Assembly (NCBI GenBank): GCA_000818945.1
Contig: KN805391.1
Coordinates: 508,019-572,018 of the forward strand
Direction: 5' to 3'
Length of the DNA stretch: 64,000 nt
Source of the DNA: Schizochytrium sp. CCTCC M209059
Lineage: Eukaryota; Sar; Bigyra; Thraustochytrida; Thraustochytriidae
Positions 1 through 8,945 of this stretch are shown in pieces. Position 1 is the stretch's first letter. The number at the start of each line of letters is the position of its first letter. Under the pieces are notes generated by a model that was given only the letters and a program-made list of their open reading frames with translations, searched no databases and was not told the DNA's origin. The position numbers and the translations under genes are program-made.

Positions 1-1907
1 TTGTTTCCATCGATGTTGTCCTCGCCGTCTTCTTGACTGGAAGCGTGCTTTTCAGAATCTTTCCCTTCCGCGTTGTCCGCAGTTTGTTCCCTGTCGCCCG
101 AAATTGACTTTTCAGACTCGATTCGGGTGCCGGGCTCTTTAGAGGAAGTAGAAGAAGAAGAAGTCGGGGTGTTTAGCGCGTCATCGAGACCCTCGGGAAT
201 GAGGCTGGCAAACCAGTGCACATTACCATCCATGGAAAGCGCGAGAGCCCCGCGACGGCGCGACGGCCAGACGATACGCTGTACAGGGCTAGCGTATTGG
301 TTCGCAATAGACGAAAGGTCAAATTTATCAAGACGCGTGCCTGCATCGGCGTTCTTACGGGTGTCGAGGAGACGAATCTCGCCTCGCGCGTTGGCAAAAA
401 GCAGGTAGACACCATTCGGAGACCATGCCAACGCGGTGGGAACGGTCTCCTTCTTGGCGCTTCCGGAGGCCCCACACGGTGCCATAATCTTTTGAGACCA
501 CGTATCACGCGACAATAGAATGATACCTTCGGCCGCTGTGAGCGCGAGCACCTTTCCGGAGGTTTCCCAGGCGAGCTGCACGGGCTCAGTCTTGTCGGGA
601 TCCTCGACAGTATCAGCCAAAGTGGTGCCGCGTGCAAGCTTTTTCAGCGCCTTGCTGTCGGGCACGGACCAAATGATGACCTGACCGTTTGTGGCTGCGG
701 AAGCCAAAAGATCCCCTTGTGGAGCCCATGAAAGAGCTTTGACGGCGGCCGAGTGACCCTTGAGCTCTTTGAATGCAGCAGGCTTTGCTAGTTCGATGAC
801 GCGAATTACATTTTCGTCCAGAGCAACAGCAAGGTGTTCGCCATTGGGGCTAAAGGCGACATCGCGGACTGGACCCGGCGCGCGGTGCAGCAGTTCCTTG
901 AGCTCGCCAGAGGGTGAGCGAACAAGACGCACCTGGCCGTTTTTGGCCCCGCAGGCGACGAGGTCGCCTGCAGGATGCACGTCGACGCAGAGGGCGTCTT
1001 CGATCTCTACAAGATCCTTTTCGACTTCGCGCTTATTGACGTCGAGCAGACGTACGCCGAGCGAGCCCGCGGCAAAGGCGTGCGAGGCGTCCGCGCTCAC
1101 TGCAAGACCTGCGCGGCCGGGCGGGAGGACAACTCGCGAAACGTGCGCTAGTTGCTTGTCCGAAGGCTCACCAAAGATGGCGCCGCCCTTTGCCTCGCGA
1201 GAGCTTTCCATGTCCTCCCCGATGTCTAGCGTCTCCAAAATATCGGCATCCTCATCGTTGCTGGCGGAGTTGCTCTTGTTGTTTGGGCTTTGCACGGTGG
1301 TTTCCGGCTGCGTCTTGTTCATCTCTCTGCCAATATGGTCGCTCTCCTCGTTATCGTCCTGGCTCTGCGACATTTCGAGGGCGTCATCTGCGTCGAGCTC
1401 CTGCTGCATGGCGAGCATCTCAGCATCGTCGTCATCGTCATCGTCATCGGCGTTACCATCGCCGTGGACGACGTTAGAACTGATTGACTCGGTGCGATTG
1501 TTGGCTTCGTCTTTATTTCCGTCGTTACTGCTCTGTTGCTGTGTCTTCTTGTCCGCGTCGCTCTTGGTCTTGGCTACAGTTACAAGGTTCTCATCCTCGT
1601 CGTCAATCTCGTCATCATCGCCTTGGCTCTGGGACGCAAGGACCTGCTGCGTGGCCTCCATCGAGGTATCCTCGAGGTCCATTGCATGCATGCTGTTTTG
1701 CGTTTCCTCAAGCAGGGTGTCCGGGATGGCTGAGGCGTCTTGGGACGCCTCAACGGCGTCTTGTGACTCCGGGATCGCCGCGTCCTGCACCTCTGTCGGC
1801 GCGAGATCGGTGGCCTCCTTGACGTTGGTCTGCGAGGCTGCTCGCACGTCTGGGTCGAGCGTCGCCGCGGACCCGACAGAGAGCTCGTCGTCGTTGTGCT
1901 CAACCAT
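1..1907 (-). CDS. Ctf4/WDHD1-like WD40 replication protein, 3' part beyond the window
   Basis: The frame is open from an ATG at 1907 to the window edge (635 codons seen), so the C-terminus is missing. Residues 1 to about 230 are acidic, with runs of Asp/Glu and 11 Ser-Gln or Thr-Gln dipeptides. From about residue 235 there are WD40-type beta-propeller repeats, with segments such as SWAPQGDLLASAATNGQVII and AWSPNGVYLLFANARGEIRL. A repeat with the pattern LLSRDTWSQ matches the corresponding blade of animal WDHD1/yeast Ctf4, the hub linking CMG helicase to polymerase alpha in the nucleus. Another acidic Ser-rich linker follows, as before the SepB domain of that family. The long acidic N-terminal extension is unusual, because animal WDHD1 begins almost directly with the propeller. 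Another WD40 protein remains possible because the diagnostic C-terminal domain is outside the window. Confidence 0.7.
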   Translation of the reverse strand, partial: MVEHNDDELSVGSAATLDPDVRAASQTNVKEATDLAPTEVQDAAIPESQDAVEASQDASAIPDTLLEETQNSMHAMDLEDTSMEATQQVLASQSQGDDDEIDDEDENLVTVAKTKSDADKKTQQQSSNDGNKDEANNRTESISSNVVHGDGNADDDDDDDDAEMLAMQQELDADDALEMSQSQDDNEESDHIGREMNKTQPETTVQSPNNKSNSASNDEDADILETLDIGEDMESSREAKGGAIFGEPSDKQLAHVSRVVLPPGRAGLAVSADASHAFAAGSLGVRLLDVNKREVEKDLVEIEDALCVDVHPAGDLVACGAKNGQVRLVRSPSGELKELLHRAPGPVRDVAFSPNGEHLAVALDENVIRVIELAKPAAFKELKGHSAAVKALSWAPQGDLLASAATNGQVIIWSVPDSKALKKLARGTTLADTVEDPDKTEPVQLAWETSGKVLALTAAEGIILLSRDTWSQKIMAPCGASGSAKKETVPTALAWSPNGVYLLFANARGEIRLLDTRKNADAGTRLDKFDLSSIANQYASPVQRIVWPSRRRGALALSMDGNVHWFASLIPEGLDDALNTPTSSSSTSSKEPGTRIESEKSISGDREQTADNAEGKDSEKHASSQEDGEDNIDGN

Positions 1908-2272
1908 GGCCGTCCGCTCCGGTCCCCGTTTCCGCACCTCTCCCTCCCGCTGCTCGAGCGAGGGCTAGGTTCTGGCTGGGACGCGAGAGCAGAGCGGCAA
2001 ACTCGGACGCTGCGTGCGCGTGCACGAGCGCACGTGGCGTCGCTTGCGCCGCGACCGATCGACCGATCGATCGCTCGCTCGCTTGCTCGCTCGGTCCAAG
2101 AAGCAATCAATCAATCAATCAATCGACTTTGCCGTCTCCTGCTCGAACTCCAAGCGGTGGTCGTTAGGCGAGGCACGAGCCTAACGACGAATTTAAATTG
2201 GGGGTTGCGCTCGCGTCAGATCTCCTAAACGTTCCAGAGGGGATAGACAGGAAGGCTAGACCCGGGGTGTAA
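1908..2272. other. Intergenic: promoter side of the WD40 gene, short repeats and a hairpin
   Basis: No gene is seen. The stretch contains GATC/GCTC-rich short repeats (about 2055-2097), an (AATC) microsatellite at 2104-2124 and a perfect 10-bp inverted repeat at 2160-2169 and 2179-2188. It ends where the 222-bp direct repeat begins. Confidence 0.6.
2160..2188. repeat. Perfect 10-bp inverted repeat with 9-nt loop
   Basis: gtcgttaggc at 2160-2169 is the exact reverse complement of gcctaacgac at 2179-2188, separated by 9 nt. It lies about 85 bp before the left flanking repeat of the island. No T-run follows and its function is unknown. Confidence 0.6.
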
Positions 2273-2494
2273 GCCGCCGTCTAAATGCAAGAAGACGCTG
2301 GCAAACTCTGACTCAACGCGATAAGCACGGCAATCAGAGGCTCAGCACCTTCTCTCTAACATTTTTTCTGCAAATAGAGTTGGGCAAAGAATAAGAAAAG
2401 AAATATTAGAGAGAACGGGATGGGATAAAGGGATGCCAGGAAAGAGAAAGAAGCTAAAATTAAACGTAGTCTGAGTTCTCGTCAAGGCTGAATG
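2273..2494. repeat. Left copy of 222-bp direct repeat flanking the island
   Basis: Identical to 10396-10617 at a constant offset of 8123 bp, with one mismatch (G at 2487, A at 10610). In the right copy this sequence is the last 10-11 codons plus the 3' flank of the EGF/multi-TM membrane gene (minus strand). The left copy keeps the same C-terminal coding frame and stop, and the mismatch is synonymous (Ser AGC versus AGT). It is therefore a detached 3' gene end left at the other side of the array. Confidence 0.9.
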
Positions 2495-2582
2495 AACTGA
2501 CCTTGCCCGCCGGGGAACTGATTGATCTCCGAGAGCACTAGCGAGGGAATTGACCTTGCCAGCCGGGGAACTGATTGATCTC
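2494..2582. repeat. Short tandem duplication at the island's left edge
   Basis: A roughly 36-bp sequence (ending in ggggaactgattgatctc) occurs at 2494-2529 and again at 2547-2582 with two differences, a period of 53 bp. It lies immediately after the left 222-bp repeat, at the junction with array sequence. Confidence 0.7.
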
Positions 2583-2844
2583 ATGCTTGGAAATTAACTT
2601 GAAAAATCTGATTTTTTTTTTAAACCTGCCTTTCTCCGTTTCGCCGAGCGAGGAAAAGTACAATCGAGGGGGTGCGACGCACGCGAGCGAGGGAGGGAGG
2701 GGGCAGCAAACGGAGAACGACTCGCGTGCGCTGGGGCGCAGGTGGAACCACGGGGACGCGCCGCTTCGCCCGCGCAGCCCGAGCGATCGCGGAAGGATTG
2801 CGCGCGGGCCCGCGTGGGAGAGGGGAGGAAAGGGTAGCGGCGCG

Positions 2845-4701
2845 ATGGCGACCACGAAGCCCTTCGCCGAAGTCCTCGCCACCGTGCCGATGGAAAGTGC
2901 CGCGATGACCGACCACTTAGAAGCAGCGATTGCGCGCGGGCTGCGACAGATCGAGCAAACTGATCCGGATTTTTTCAACAGCCAACAAGCCGCGAGAAGC
3001 CGCGCAAGCTCGCAGCACTCGTCGCGGAGCCGCGGAGGCCTTGCGCCCCAAAGCGGCGTGCAAGCTCGCCTCGACTTGTTCCCCAAGCGTGTGGTCCGGT
3101 GGGGTCGTTTCTACGATGATATCGGATGGGATTCATTCGAACAGGAGGCCGGCTTCGGCGACGTCCAAGTGCTGGTGTCCGATTTTAGAACCAACAATCG
3201 TGGCGCTTTTGGCATCAGCGAGCAAGCAGCACTCAGTCGCTTCGAATCCAGGTTTGTTGACCCAGCGATGAGAGATGCGCTAGCACCGTTTTCAGACTCG
3301 TCTCCAAACGGGTGGACGCCTTTTGCGCTCGACGTCGACCAAGAGGCGACCGGCATTGGACACCGGGTGGACATTGTGTGGACTCGGCACCTGGACGCTG
3401 TCGGCGATCGAGCCAGTGCTGGCATCGCCGACAGAACAGTCGCGAACCGCGCGCGCTTTCTCGTGCACGAGCATAAGTCTCCTGCAAAGTTTCCCTATGG
3501 TCTCACCGAAGACGATCTCAAAGAAATCGCCCAGGCGTGGATGCAAGGCACGTCTGCCTCCCTCAGCGAGGCAAAGGACGTCGTGAACAGCGCCTGGGAG
3601 TTGGCCTGCGACGACCTGGTCGATTACTGGGAATTAGGAGAAGGCTTCCCTGACCGGGAAAGCTCTGTGCGTTTTCGCTACCCGATCATTCAAATTTACG
3701 TCTACATGCTGCGCTCTTTCTGCAAGTACGGCGTTCTCTCCACCACTGATAAGACTTGGTTCCTCATGCTTGACCACGACAACGTCTTGCACGTTTCGGA
3801 CGCGTTTCAGTCGACGGGTACGGGCCGCGGATCGATGCGATATGCGTACGCGTGCATGCTGTACCGCACCGTGGCCGGTACGGCGCGCCTGGCGCTCGAC
3901 GAGGTCCATTTGCGGGCCATTTGCCAGACTGACATTCGCATCGGGTCTCCCGAGTGGGCCGAGGTGTGGCGCCGATACGGCTATCACGAGAGCGCGGGAC
4001 AATCAACAAGGAGTGCGCGCCGCGGAGCCGCTCCACCTGGCAATCGGACCAACGCCGCCTCGCTTGGGGACAAAGAGGCGCTGCGCGAGCTGCTCCCGCT
4101 CAAGAGCGACCTCCACTTTCCCTACGCAGGAGGGCTGCTGGACGTCATCAAGCAGTACCCCGAGGGCCAGTACGGCTTCACGATCCGCGTGGACACGGGC
4201 GGCGTGGACACGGTCGTCAAGGTGATGACCCCGTCGAAAGCCCCGGGGGAAACGGCCAAGGCCGAGTTCGCCTTTTGGCACGAGATGGACGTCTACCACG
4301 AGCTGCGCTCCCTCTGGGGGACGCACGTGCCCTGGTACCTCTACGGCGGCCGCCACATCTTCAACGACCTCATCGTCGCCACCATCTACGCCGGCGAGTC
4401 GCTCGATTCCAGCGTTGTGAGCGAGGGCGTCCGGGAGAAGGCCTGGGCGGCGCTCATGGCCGTGCACGCGGCCGGCGTCGCGCATCGCGACGTGCTGCTG
4501 CGGAACTTTGTCATGGACGACGCCGGCGCCGTCCGCATCATCGACTTCGCCCAGGCCAAGACCGGCGCCTCCAGCCGCGACTTTCAGAAGGACCGCGACG
4601 ACTTCGACCGTGTCTTCTCCCGCGCCCAAACCCAGAGGGACCGCGACGATTTTGAGCGCGTCTTCTCCGGCGCGAAAACGAGAGGCCGCCGCAAGGCCTG
4701 A
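2845..4701 (+). CDS. Crinkler-like PD-(D/E)XK nuclease-protein kinase fusion, copy A
   Basis: A 618-residue protein. I chose the ATG at 2845 because the protein from MATTKPF onward is shared with copy B while upstream in-frame sequence is not. Residues about 1-80 are a Ser/Arg/Gln-rich leader. A restriction-endonuclease-like domain follows, with D176 (VDIVW), E209-H-K211 (VHEHKSP) and Q230 in the following helix. After a Gly/Arg-rich linker (about 385-410) comes a kinase-like domain: K459 (VVKVM), a Glu-bearing helix, H547-R548-D549, N554 and D567-F568-A569 in place of DFG. This nuclease-plus-kinase layout is that of Crinkler/RHS-type eukaryotic effectors. No secretion signal is seen. Near the C-terminus a 16-residue segment is tandemly duplicated relative to copy B. 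Its neighbour is the MSV199-nuclease gene, same strand, 194 bp downstream. The fold assignment is by motif only. Confidence 0.75.
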   Translation: MATTKPFAEVLATVPMESAAMTDHLEAAIARGLRQIEQTDPDFFNSQQAARSRASSQHSSRSRGGLAPQSGVQARLDLFPKRVVRWGRFYDDIGWDSFEQEAGFGDVQVLVSDFRTNNRGAFGISEQAALSRFESRFVDPAMRDALAPFSDSSPNGWTPFALDVDQEATGIGHRVDIVWTRHLDAVGDRASAGIADRTVANRARFLVHEHKSPAKFPYGLTEDDLKEIAQAWMQGTSASLSEAKDVVNSAWELACDDLVDYWELGEGFPDRESSVRFRYPIIQIYVYMLRSFCKYGVLSTTDKTWFLMLDHDNVLHVSDAFQSTGTGRGSMRYAYACMLYRTVAGTARLALDEVHLRAICQTDIRIGSPEWAEVWRRYGYHESAGQSTRSARRGAAPPGNRTNAASLGDKEALRELLPLKSDLHFPYAGGLLDVIKQYPEGQYGFTIRVDTGGVDTVVKVMTPSKAPGETAKAEFAFWHEMDVYHELRSLWGTHVPWYLYGGRHIFNDLIVATIYAGESLDSSVVSEGVREKAWAALMAVHAAGVAHRDVLLRNFVMDDAGAVRIIDFAQAKTGASSRDFQKDRDDFDRVFSRAQTQRDRDDFERVFSGAKTRGRRKA

Positions 4702-4895
4702 CGCGCGCTGCAAAAAGCTTGCCTGGCTCGGAAAGGTATATGATTGTTAGCGCTCCCGGCGATGATGAGTCTCCGGGAGCGCACGCGCACGCACAGAGAT
4801 AGAGTTGAGGAATAACGCGAGTTTACCCCCCTGTGGGAACTGAAGAGAGAGATAGAGAGCGAGAGCGTGGCCGAGGAGAGTCCTTGTGGGCGAGC

Positions 4896-5834
4896 ATGTC
4901 ACTCGTTTGCGCCCCATATGCAGTGAGCAGCTCTACCCGCCCTGCCGTCGACTCTTCCGGGGGCAGGGCCGCCAGAAGCGTCCGCGCAAGCAACGCTCGC
5001 GCCCGCACCGATCGCACTGTGGACCCGGGACGGCGGCTGGACAGAGCGCTGGAAGAAGTCGCGGCGCTGCACGGCGTCAAGAATTGCGCTCCGCTCCGCA
5101 AGCTCGCTTCGATCTACTTCGACAGCGCCAACAAGGAGGGCTTCATTTTCAACTTTGACGACGTCTGGCCCCATGCCGGGTACACGCTCAAGGGAAACGC
5201 CAAGCGCGCGCTCGTCGGTGCGACCGACAGAGGGGGCAATTCGGGGGGACTTCGGCCGGGGGTCGATGTGAAAATCTCGACCAAACCGCTTGCGACAGGC
5301 CGTCGCGGGGGCCATAATCGCAAGCAGATCCTCCTGACGCGTTCCGGCCTGGTCAAGTTCTTGGTGTGCTCCGCGTTCCCCGTGAGCCGAGCCCTGGCGT
5401 GCTTCTTCACCAAGCTAGGGACGCAACACTGCGTCGCACTCGTAGACGACGAGTGTGTCCTGCCCGAGCGCTACCATGCGTCTGCGAAGCGAAGTGCTCG
5501 CGAGATGCTCGACGACATTGAAGCGTCAGAGGAAAGCCGGAGCCTCCACGACGCGGTCAGAGACCGCCTGGCGGAGATCCATGGGGGCCAGGCCGAGGCC
5601 ACCTTGCCTTCGGGCTCCAGGGTCGACGTTCTGTGTCCCGACGTCGCCATCGAGGTGAAGCAGGCCGCGCTCTGGCGCCACGCGGTCGGCCAGGCCATCT
5701 CGTATGCAATCGAGTCAGACCGCCGCGGCAGAGTCCACCTTTTGACAGCTCCACCAAAGGAGGCCTTCGTGGTGTGCCGCACAGTCGGCCTCGAACTGAC
5801 GTGGGGGGACCCCGACGATTCCCAGGGAGAATAA
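4896..5834 (+). CDS. MSV199-like DNA-binding domain fused to PD-(D/E)XK nuclease, copy 1 (intact)
   Basis: A 312-residue protein from the ATG at 4896, the first ATG in the frame. After a variable leader (about 1-55), residues about 60-180 resemble the MSV199 DNA-binding domain of large DNA viruses and phages: FNFDDVWPHAGYTLKGNAKR near residues 86-105, then QILLTRSGLVKFLV and a helix corresponding to the position where family members carry a replication-related repressor-type helix. The C-terminal domain (about 215-300) has D244 (RVDVL), E253-V-K255 (IEVKQ), then AVGQAISYA, which fits a PD-(D/E)XK nuclease with its conserved helix. The likely role is site-directed DNA binding and cleavage, by inference. 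It lies 194 bp behind a nuclease-kinase gene, and the same order recurs in the next unit. Confidence 0.7.
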   Translation: MSLVCAPYAVSSSTRPAVDSSGGRAARSVRASNARARTDRTVDPGRRLDRALEEVAALHGVKNCAPLRKLASIYFDSANKEGFIFNFDDVWPHAGYTLKGNAKRALVGATDRGGNSGGLRPGVDVKISTKPLATGRRGGHNRKQILLTRSGLVKFLVCSAFPVSRALACFFTKLGTQHCVALVDDECVLPERYHASAKRSAREMLDDIEASEESRSLHDAVRDRLAEIHGGQAEATLPSGSRVDVLCPDVAIEVKQAALWRHAVGQAISYAIESDRRGRVHLLTAPPKEAFVVCRTVGLELTWGDPDDSQGE

Positions 5835-6082
5835 GGAAAGTAGGAAAGAGACCTATTAGTCATTAAGTCGCTTTAGCCCAGAGTGATGGAACGCGACGCG
5901 AGCGAGGGAGAGCGACGCACGCGAGGGAGGGAGCGACGCACGCGAGCGGGGGAGGGGCCAGCAAACGGAGAACGACTCGCGTACGCCGGGCCCGGGTGGA
6001 ACGACAGTGGCGCGCCGCTCCCCCCACACGCGCAGCCCGAGCGATCGCGGAGAGGGGCGCGGAAGGTTCGCGGGGGGGCGCG

Positions 6083-7891
6083 ATGGCGACCACGAAGCCC
6101 TTCGCCGAAGTCCTCGCCACCGTGCCGATGGAAAGTGCCGCGATGACCGACCACTTAGAAGCATCGATTGCGCGCGGGCTGCGACGGATCGAGCAAACTG
6201 ATCCCGAATTTTTCAACAGCCAACAAGCCGCGAGAAGCCGCGCAAGCTCGCAGCATTCGTCGCGGAGCCGCGGAGGCCTTGCGCCCCAAAGCGGCGTGCA
6301 AGCTCGCCTCGACCTGTTCCCCAAGCGTGTGGTCCGCTGGGGTCGTTTCTACGATGATGTCGGGTGGAATTCCTTCGAACAGGAGGCCGGGTTTGGCGAC
6401 GTCCAAGTCGTGGCGTTCGAGTTTAGAACCAACAATCGTCGCACGACTAACATCAACGAGCAAATGGCAGTCAGTCGCTTTGAAGCTGGGTTTGTTGACC
6501 GAGCGATGAGAGCTGCACTAGATCCGCTGTCAGACTCGTCTCCAAACGGGTGGACGCCTTTTGAGCTCGACGTCATCCAGGAGGCGACTGGCATTGGCCA
6601 CCGGGTGGACATTGTCTGGACTCGGCTCCTGGACGCTGTCGGCGATCGAGCCAGTGCTGGTATCGCCGACACGACAGTCGCGGGCCGCGCGCGCTTCCTC
6701 GTGCACGAGCATAAGTCTCCTGCAAAGTTTCCCTATGGTCTCATCGAAGACGATCTCAACGAAATCGCCCAGGCGTGGATGCAAGGCACGTCTGCCTCTC
6801 TCGACGAGGCAAAGGACGTCGTGAACAGCGCCTGGGAGTTGGCCTGCGACGACCTGGTCGAATACTGGGAATTGGGAGAACGCTTCCCTGACCGAGAAAG
6901 CTCTGTGCGTTTTCGCTACCCGATCATCCAAATTTACGTCTACATGCTGCGCTCTTTCTGCAAGTATGGCGTTCTCTCCACCACTGATAAGACTTGGTTC
7001 CTCATGCTTGACCACGACAACGTCTTGCACGTTTCGGACGCGTTTCAGTCGACGGGCACGGGCCGCGGATCGATGCGATATGCGTACGCGTGCATGCTGT
7101 ACCGCACCGTGGCCGGTACGGCGCGCCTGGCGCTCGACGAGGTCCATTTGCGGGCCATTTGCCAGACTGACATTCGCATCGGGTCTCCCGAGTGGACCGA
7201 GGTGTGGCGCCGATTCGGCTATGGCGGCGGCGCCGGGCAAGCGGCAAACAGCGGGCGTCGAGGAGCGAGTCTACTTGGAAACCAGACCGACGCCGCCTCG
7301 CTTGGGGACAAAGAGGCGCTGCGCGAGCTGCTCCCGCTCAAGAGCGACCTCCACTTTCCCTACGCAGGAGGGCTGCTGGACGTCATCAAGCAGTACCCCG
7401 AGGGCCAGTACGGCTTCACGATCCGCGTGGACACGGGCGGCGTGGACACGGTCGTCAAGGTGATGACCCCGTCGAAAGCCCCGGGGGAAACGGCCAAGGC
7501 CGAGTTCGCCTTTTGGCACGAGATGGACGTCTACCACGAGCTGCGCTCCCTCTGGGGGACGCACGTGCCCTGGTACCTCTACGGCGGCCGCCACATCTTC
7601 AACGACCTCATCGTCGCCACCACCTACGCCGGCGAGTCGCTCGATTCCAGCGCCGTGAGCGAGGGCGTTCGAGAGAAGGCCTGGGCGGCGCTTACGGCTG
7701 TGCACGCGGCTGGCGTCGCGCACCGCGACGTGCTGCTGCGGAACTTTGTCATGGACGACGCCGGCGCCGTCCGCATCATCGACTTCGCCCAGGCCAAGAC
7801 CGGCGCCTCCAGCCGCGACTTTCAGAAGGACCGCGACGACTTCGACCGTGTCTTCTCTCGCGCCCAAACGAGAGGCCGCCGCAAGGCCTGA
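6083..7891 (+). CDS. Crinkler-like PD-(D/E)XK nuclease-protein kinase fusion, copy B
   Basis: A 602-residue paralogue of the gene at 2845-4701, nearly identical over most of its length. All candidate nuclease residues (VDIVW, HEHKSP, AQAW) and kinase residues (VVKVM, HRD, DFAQAK) are kept. Differences cluster at about residues 105-150 and in the linker before the kinase domain, where the sequence after EVWRRFGY has diverged (Gly/Ala-rich). The C-terminus has only one DRDDF segment where copy A has two. The start is the ATG at 6083, matching copy A. The frame is intact, so both copies could be expressed. A frameshifted MSV199-nuclease copy follows on the same strand, repeating the two-gene order. 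Confidence 0.75.
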   Translation: MATTKPFAEVLATVPMESAAMTDHLEASIARGLRRIEQTDPEFFNSQQAARSRASSQHSSRSRGGLAPQSGVQARLDLFPKRVVRWGRFYDDVGWNSFEQEAGFGDVQVVAFEFRTNNRRTTNINEQMAVSRFEAGFVDRAMRAALDPLSDSSPNGWTPFELDVIQEATGIGHRVDIVWTRLLDAVGDRASAGIADTTVAGRARFLVHEHKSPAKFPYGLIEDDLNEIAQAWMQGTSASLDEAKDVVNSAWELACDDLVEYWELGERFPDRESSVRFRYPIIQIYVYMLRSFCKYGVLSTTDKTWFLMLDHDNVLHVSDAFQSTGTGRGSMRYAYACMLYRTVAGTARLALDEVHLRAICQTDIRIGSPEWTEVWRRFGYGGGAGQAANSGRRGASLLGNQTDAASLGDKEALRELLPLKSDLHFPYAGGLLDVIKQYPEGQYGFTIRVDTGGVDTVVKVMTPSKAPGETAKAEFAFWHEMDVYHELRSLWGTHVPWYLYGGRHIFNDLIVATTYAGESLDSSAVSEGVREKAWAALTAVHAAGVAHRDVLLRNFVMDDAGAVRIIDFAQAKTGASSRDFQKDRDDFDRVFSRAQTRGRRKA

Positions 7892-8056
7892 CGCGCGCTG
7901 CAAAAGCTTGCCTGGTGCGGAAAGGTATATGATTATTAGCGCTCTCGGCGATGATGAGTCGAATGCGCACACACGCAGAGATGGAGTTGAGGAATAACGC
8001 GAGTTCACCCCTGTGGGAACTAAAGAGAGAGGCCGAGAGAGTCTTTGTGGGCGAGC

Positions 8057-8904
8057 ATGTCGCTCGTTTGCGCCGCATATGCAGTGAGCAGCTCCACCCA
8101 CTTACCCCACCTCCTCCACGTCCTTCTCCTCCTCCGGCTGCAAGGCCGCCAGCAGCGTCCGCGCAAGCAACGCTCGCGCCCGCACCGATCGCACTGTGGA
8201 CCCGGGACGGCGGCTGGACAGAGCGCTGGAAGAAGTCGCGGCGCTGCACGGCGTCAAGAATTGCGCTCCGCTCCGCAAGCTCGCTTCGATCTACTTCGAC
8301 AGCGCCAACAAGGAGGGCTTCATTTTCAACTTTGACGACGTCTGGCCCCATGCCGGGTACACGCTCAAGGGAAACGCCAAGCGCGCGCTCGTCGGTGCGA
8401 CCGACAGAGGGGCAATTCGGGGGGACTTCGGCCGGGGGTCGATGTGAAAATCTCGACCAAACCGCTTGCGACAGGCCGTCGCGGGGGCCATAATCGCAAG
8501 CAGATCCTCCTGACGCGTTCCGGCCTGGTCAAGTTCTTGGTGTGCTCCGCGTTCCCCGTGAGCCGAGCCCTGGCGTGCTTCTTCACCAAGCTAGGGACGC
8601 AACACTGCGTCGCACTCGTAGACGACGAGTGTGTCCTGCCCGAGCGCTACCATGCGTCTGCGAAGCGAAGTGCTCGCGAGATGCTCGACGACATTGAAGC
8701 GTCAGAGGAAAGCCGGAGCCTCCACGACGCGGTCAGAGACCGCCTGGCGGAGATCCATGGGGGCCAGGCCGAGGCCACCTTGCCTTCGGGCTCCAGGGTC
8801 GACGTTCTGTGTCCCGACGTCGCCATCGAGGTGAAGCAGGCCGCGCTCTGGCGCTACGCGGTCGGTCAGGCCATCTCGTATGCAATCGAGTCAGACCGCC
8901 GCGG
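8057..8904 (+). pseudogene. MSV199-PD-(D/E)XK nuclease, copy 2 (frameshifted, cut by gap)
   Basis: Nearly identical in nucleotide sequence to copy 1 but not open. The leader begins at an equivalent ATG (8057). A differing linker at about 8095-8150 shifts it out of frame with the MSV199 domain. The conserved domain is then read in a second frame from about 8196. Within it, a run of five Gs in copy 1 is four Gs here (about 8406-8410), shifting the frame again so the reading stops at 8447. The nuclease half continues open from 8444 until the N gap at 8905. The single-G loss is at a homopolymer, so a sequencing error cannot be excluded; the linker difference is harder to explain that way. Confidence 0.65.
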
Positions 8905-8945
8905 NNNNNNNNNNNNNNNNNNNNNNNNNNNNNNNNNNNNNNNNN
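8905..8945. other. Assembly gap (41 N) inside the array
   Basis: The gap joins the 3' part of MSV199-nuclease copy 2 directly to the 5' part of copy 3. In the other units a nuclease-kinase gene lies between successive MSV199 genes, so the true distance may be far more than 41 bp. Any reading frame crossing the Ns is artificial. Confidence 0.9.

Noticed and set aside
2575..2844. N-terminal extension of nuclease-kinase copy A from a non-ATG start
   Set aside because: The extension is not shared with copy B, while both copies agree from the ATG at 2845 (6083 in copy B).
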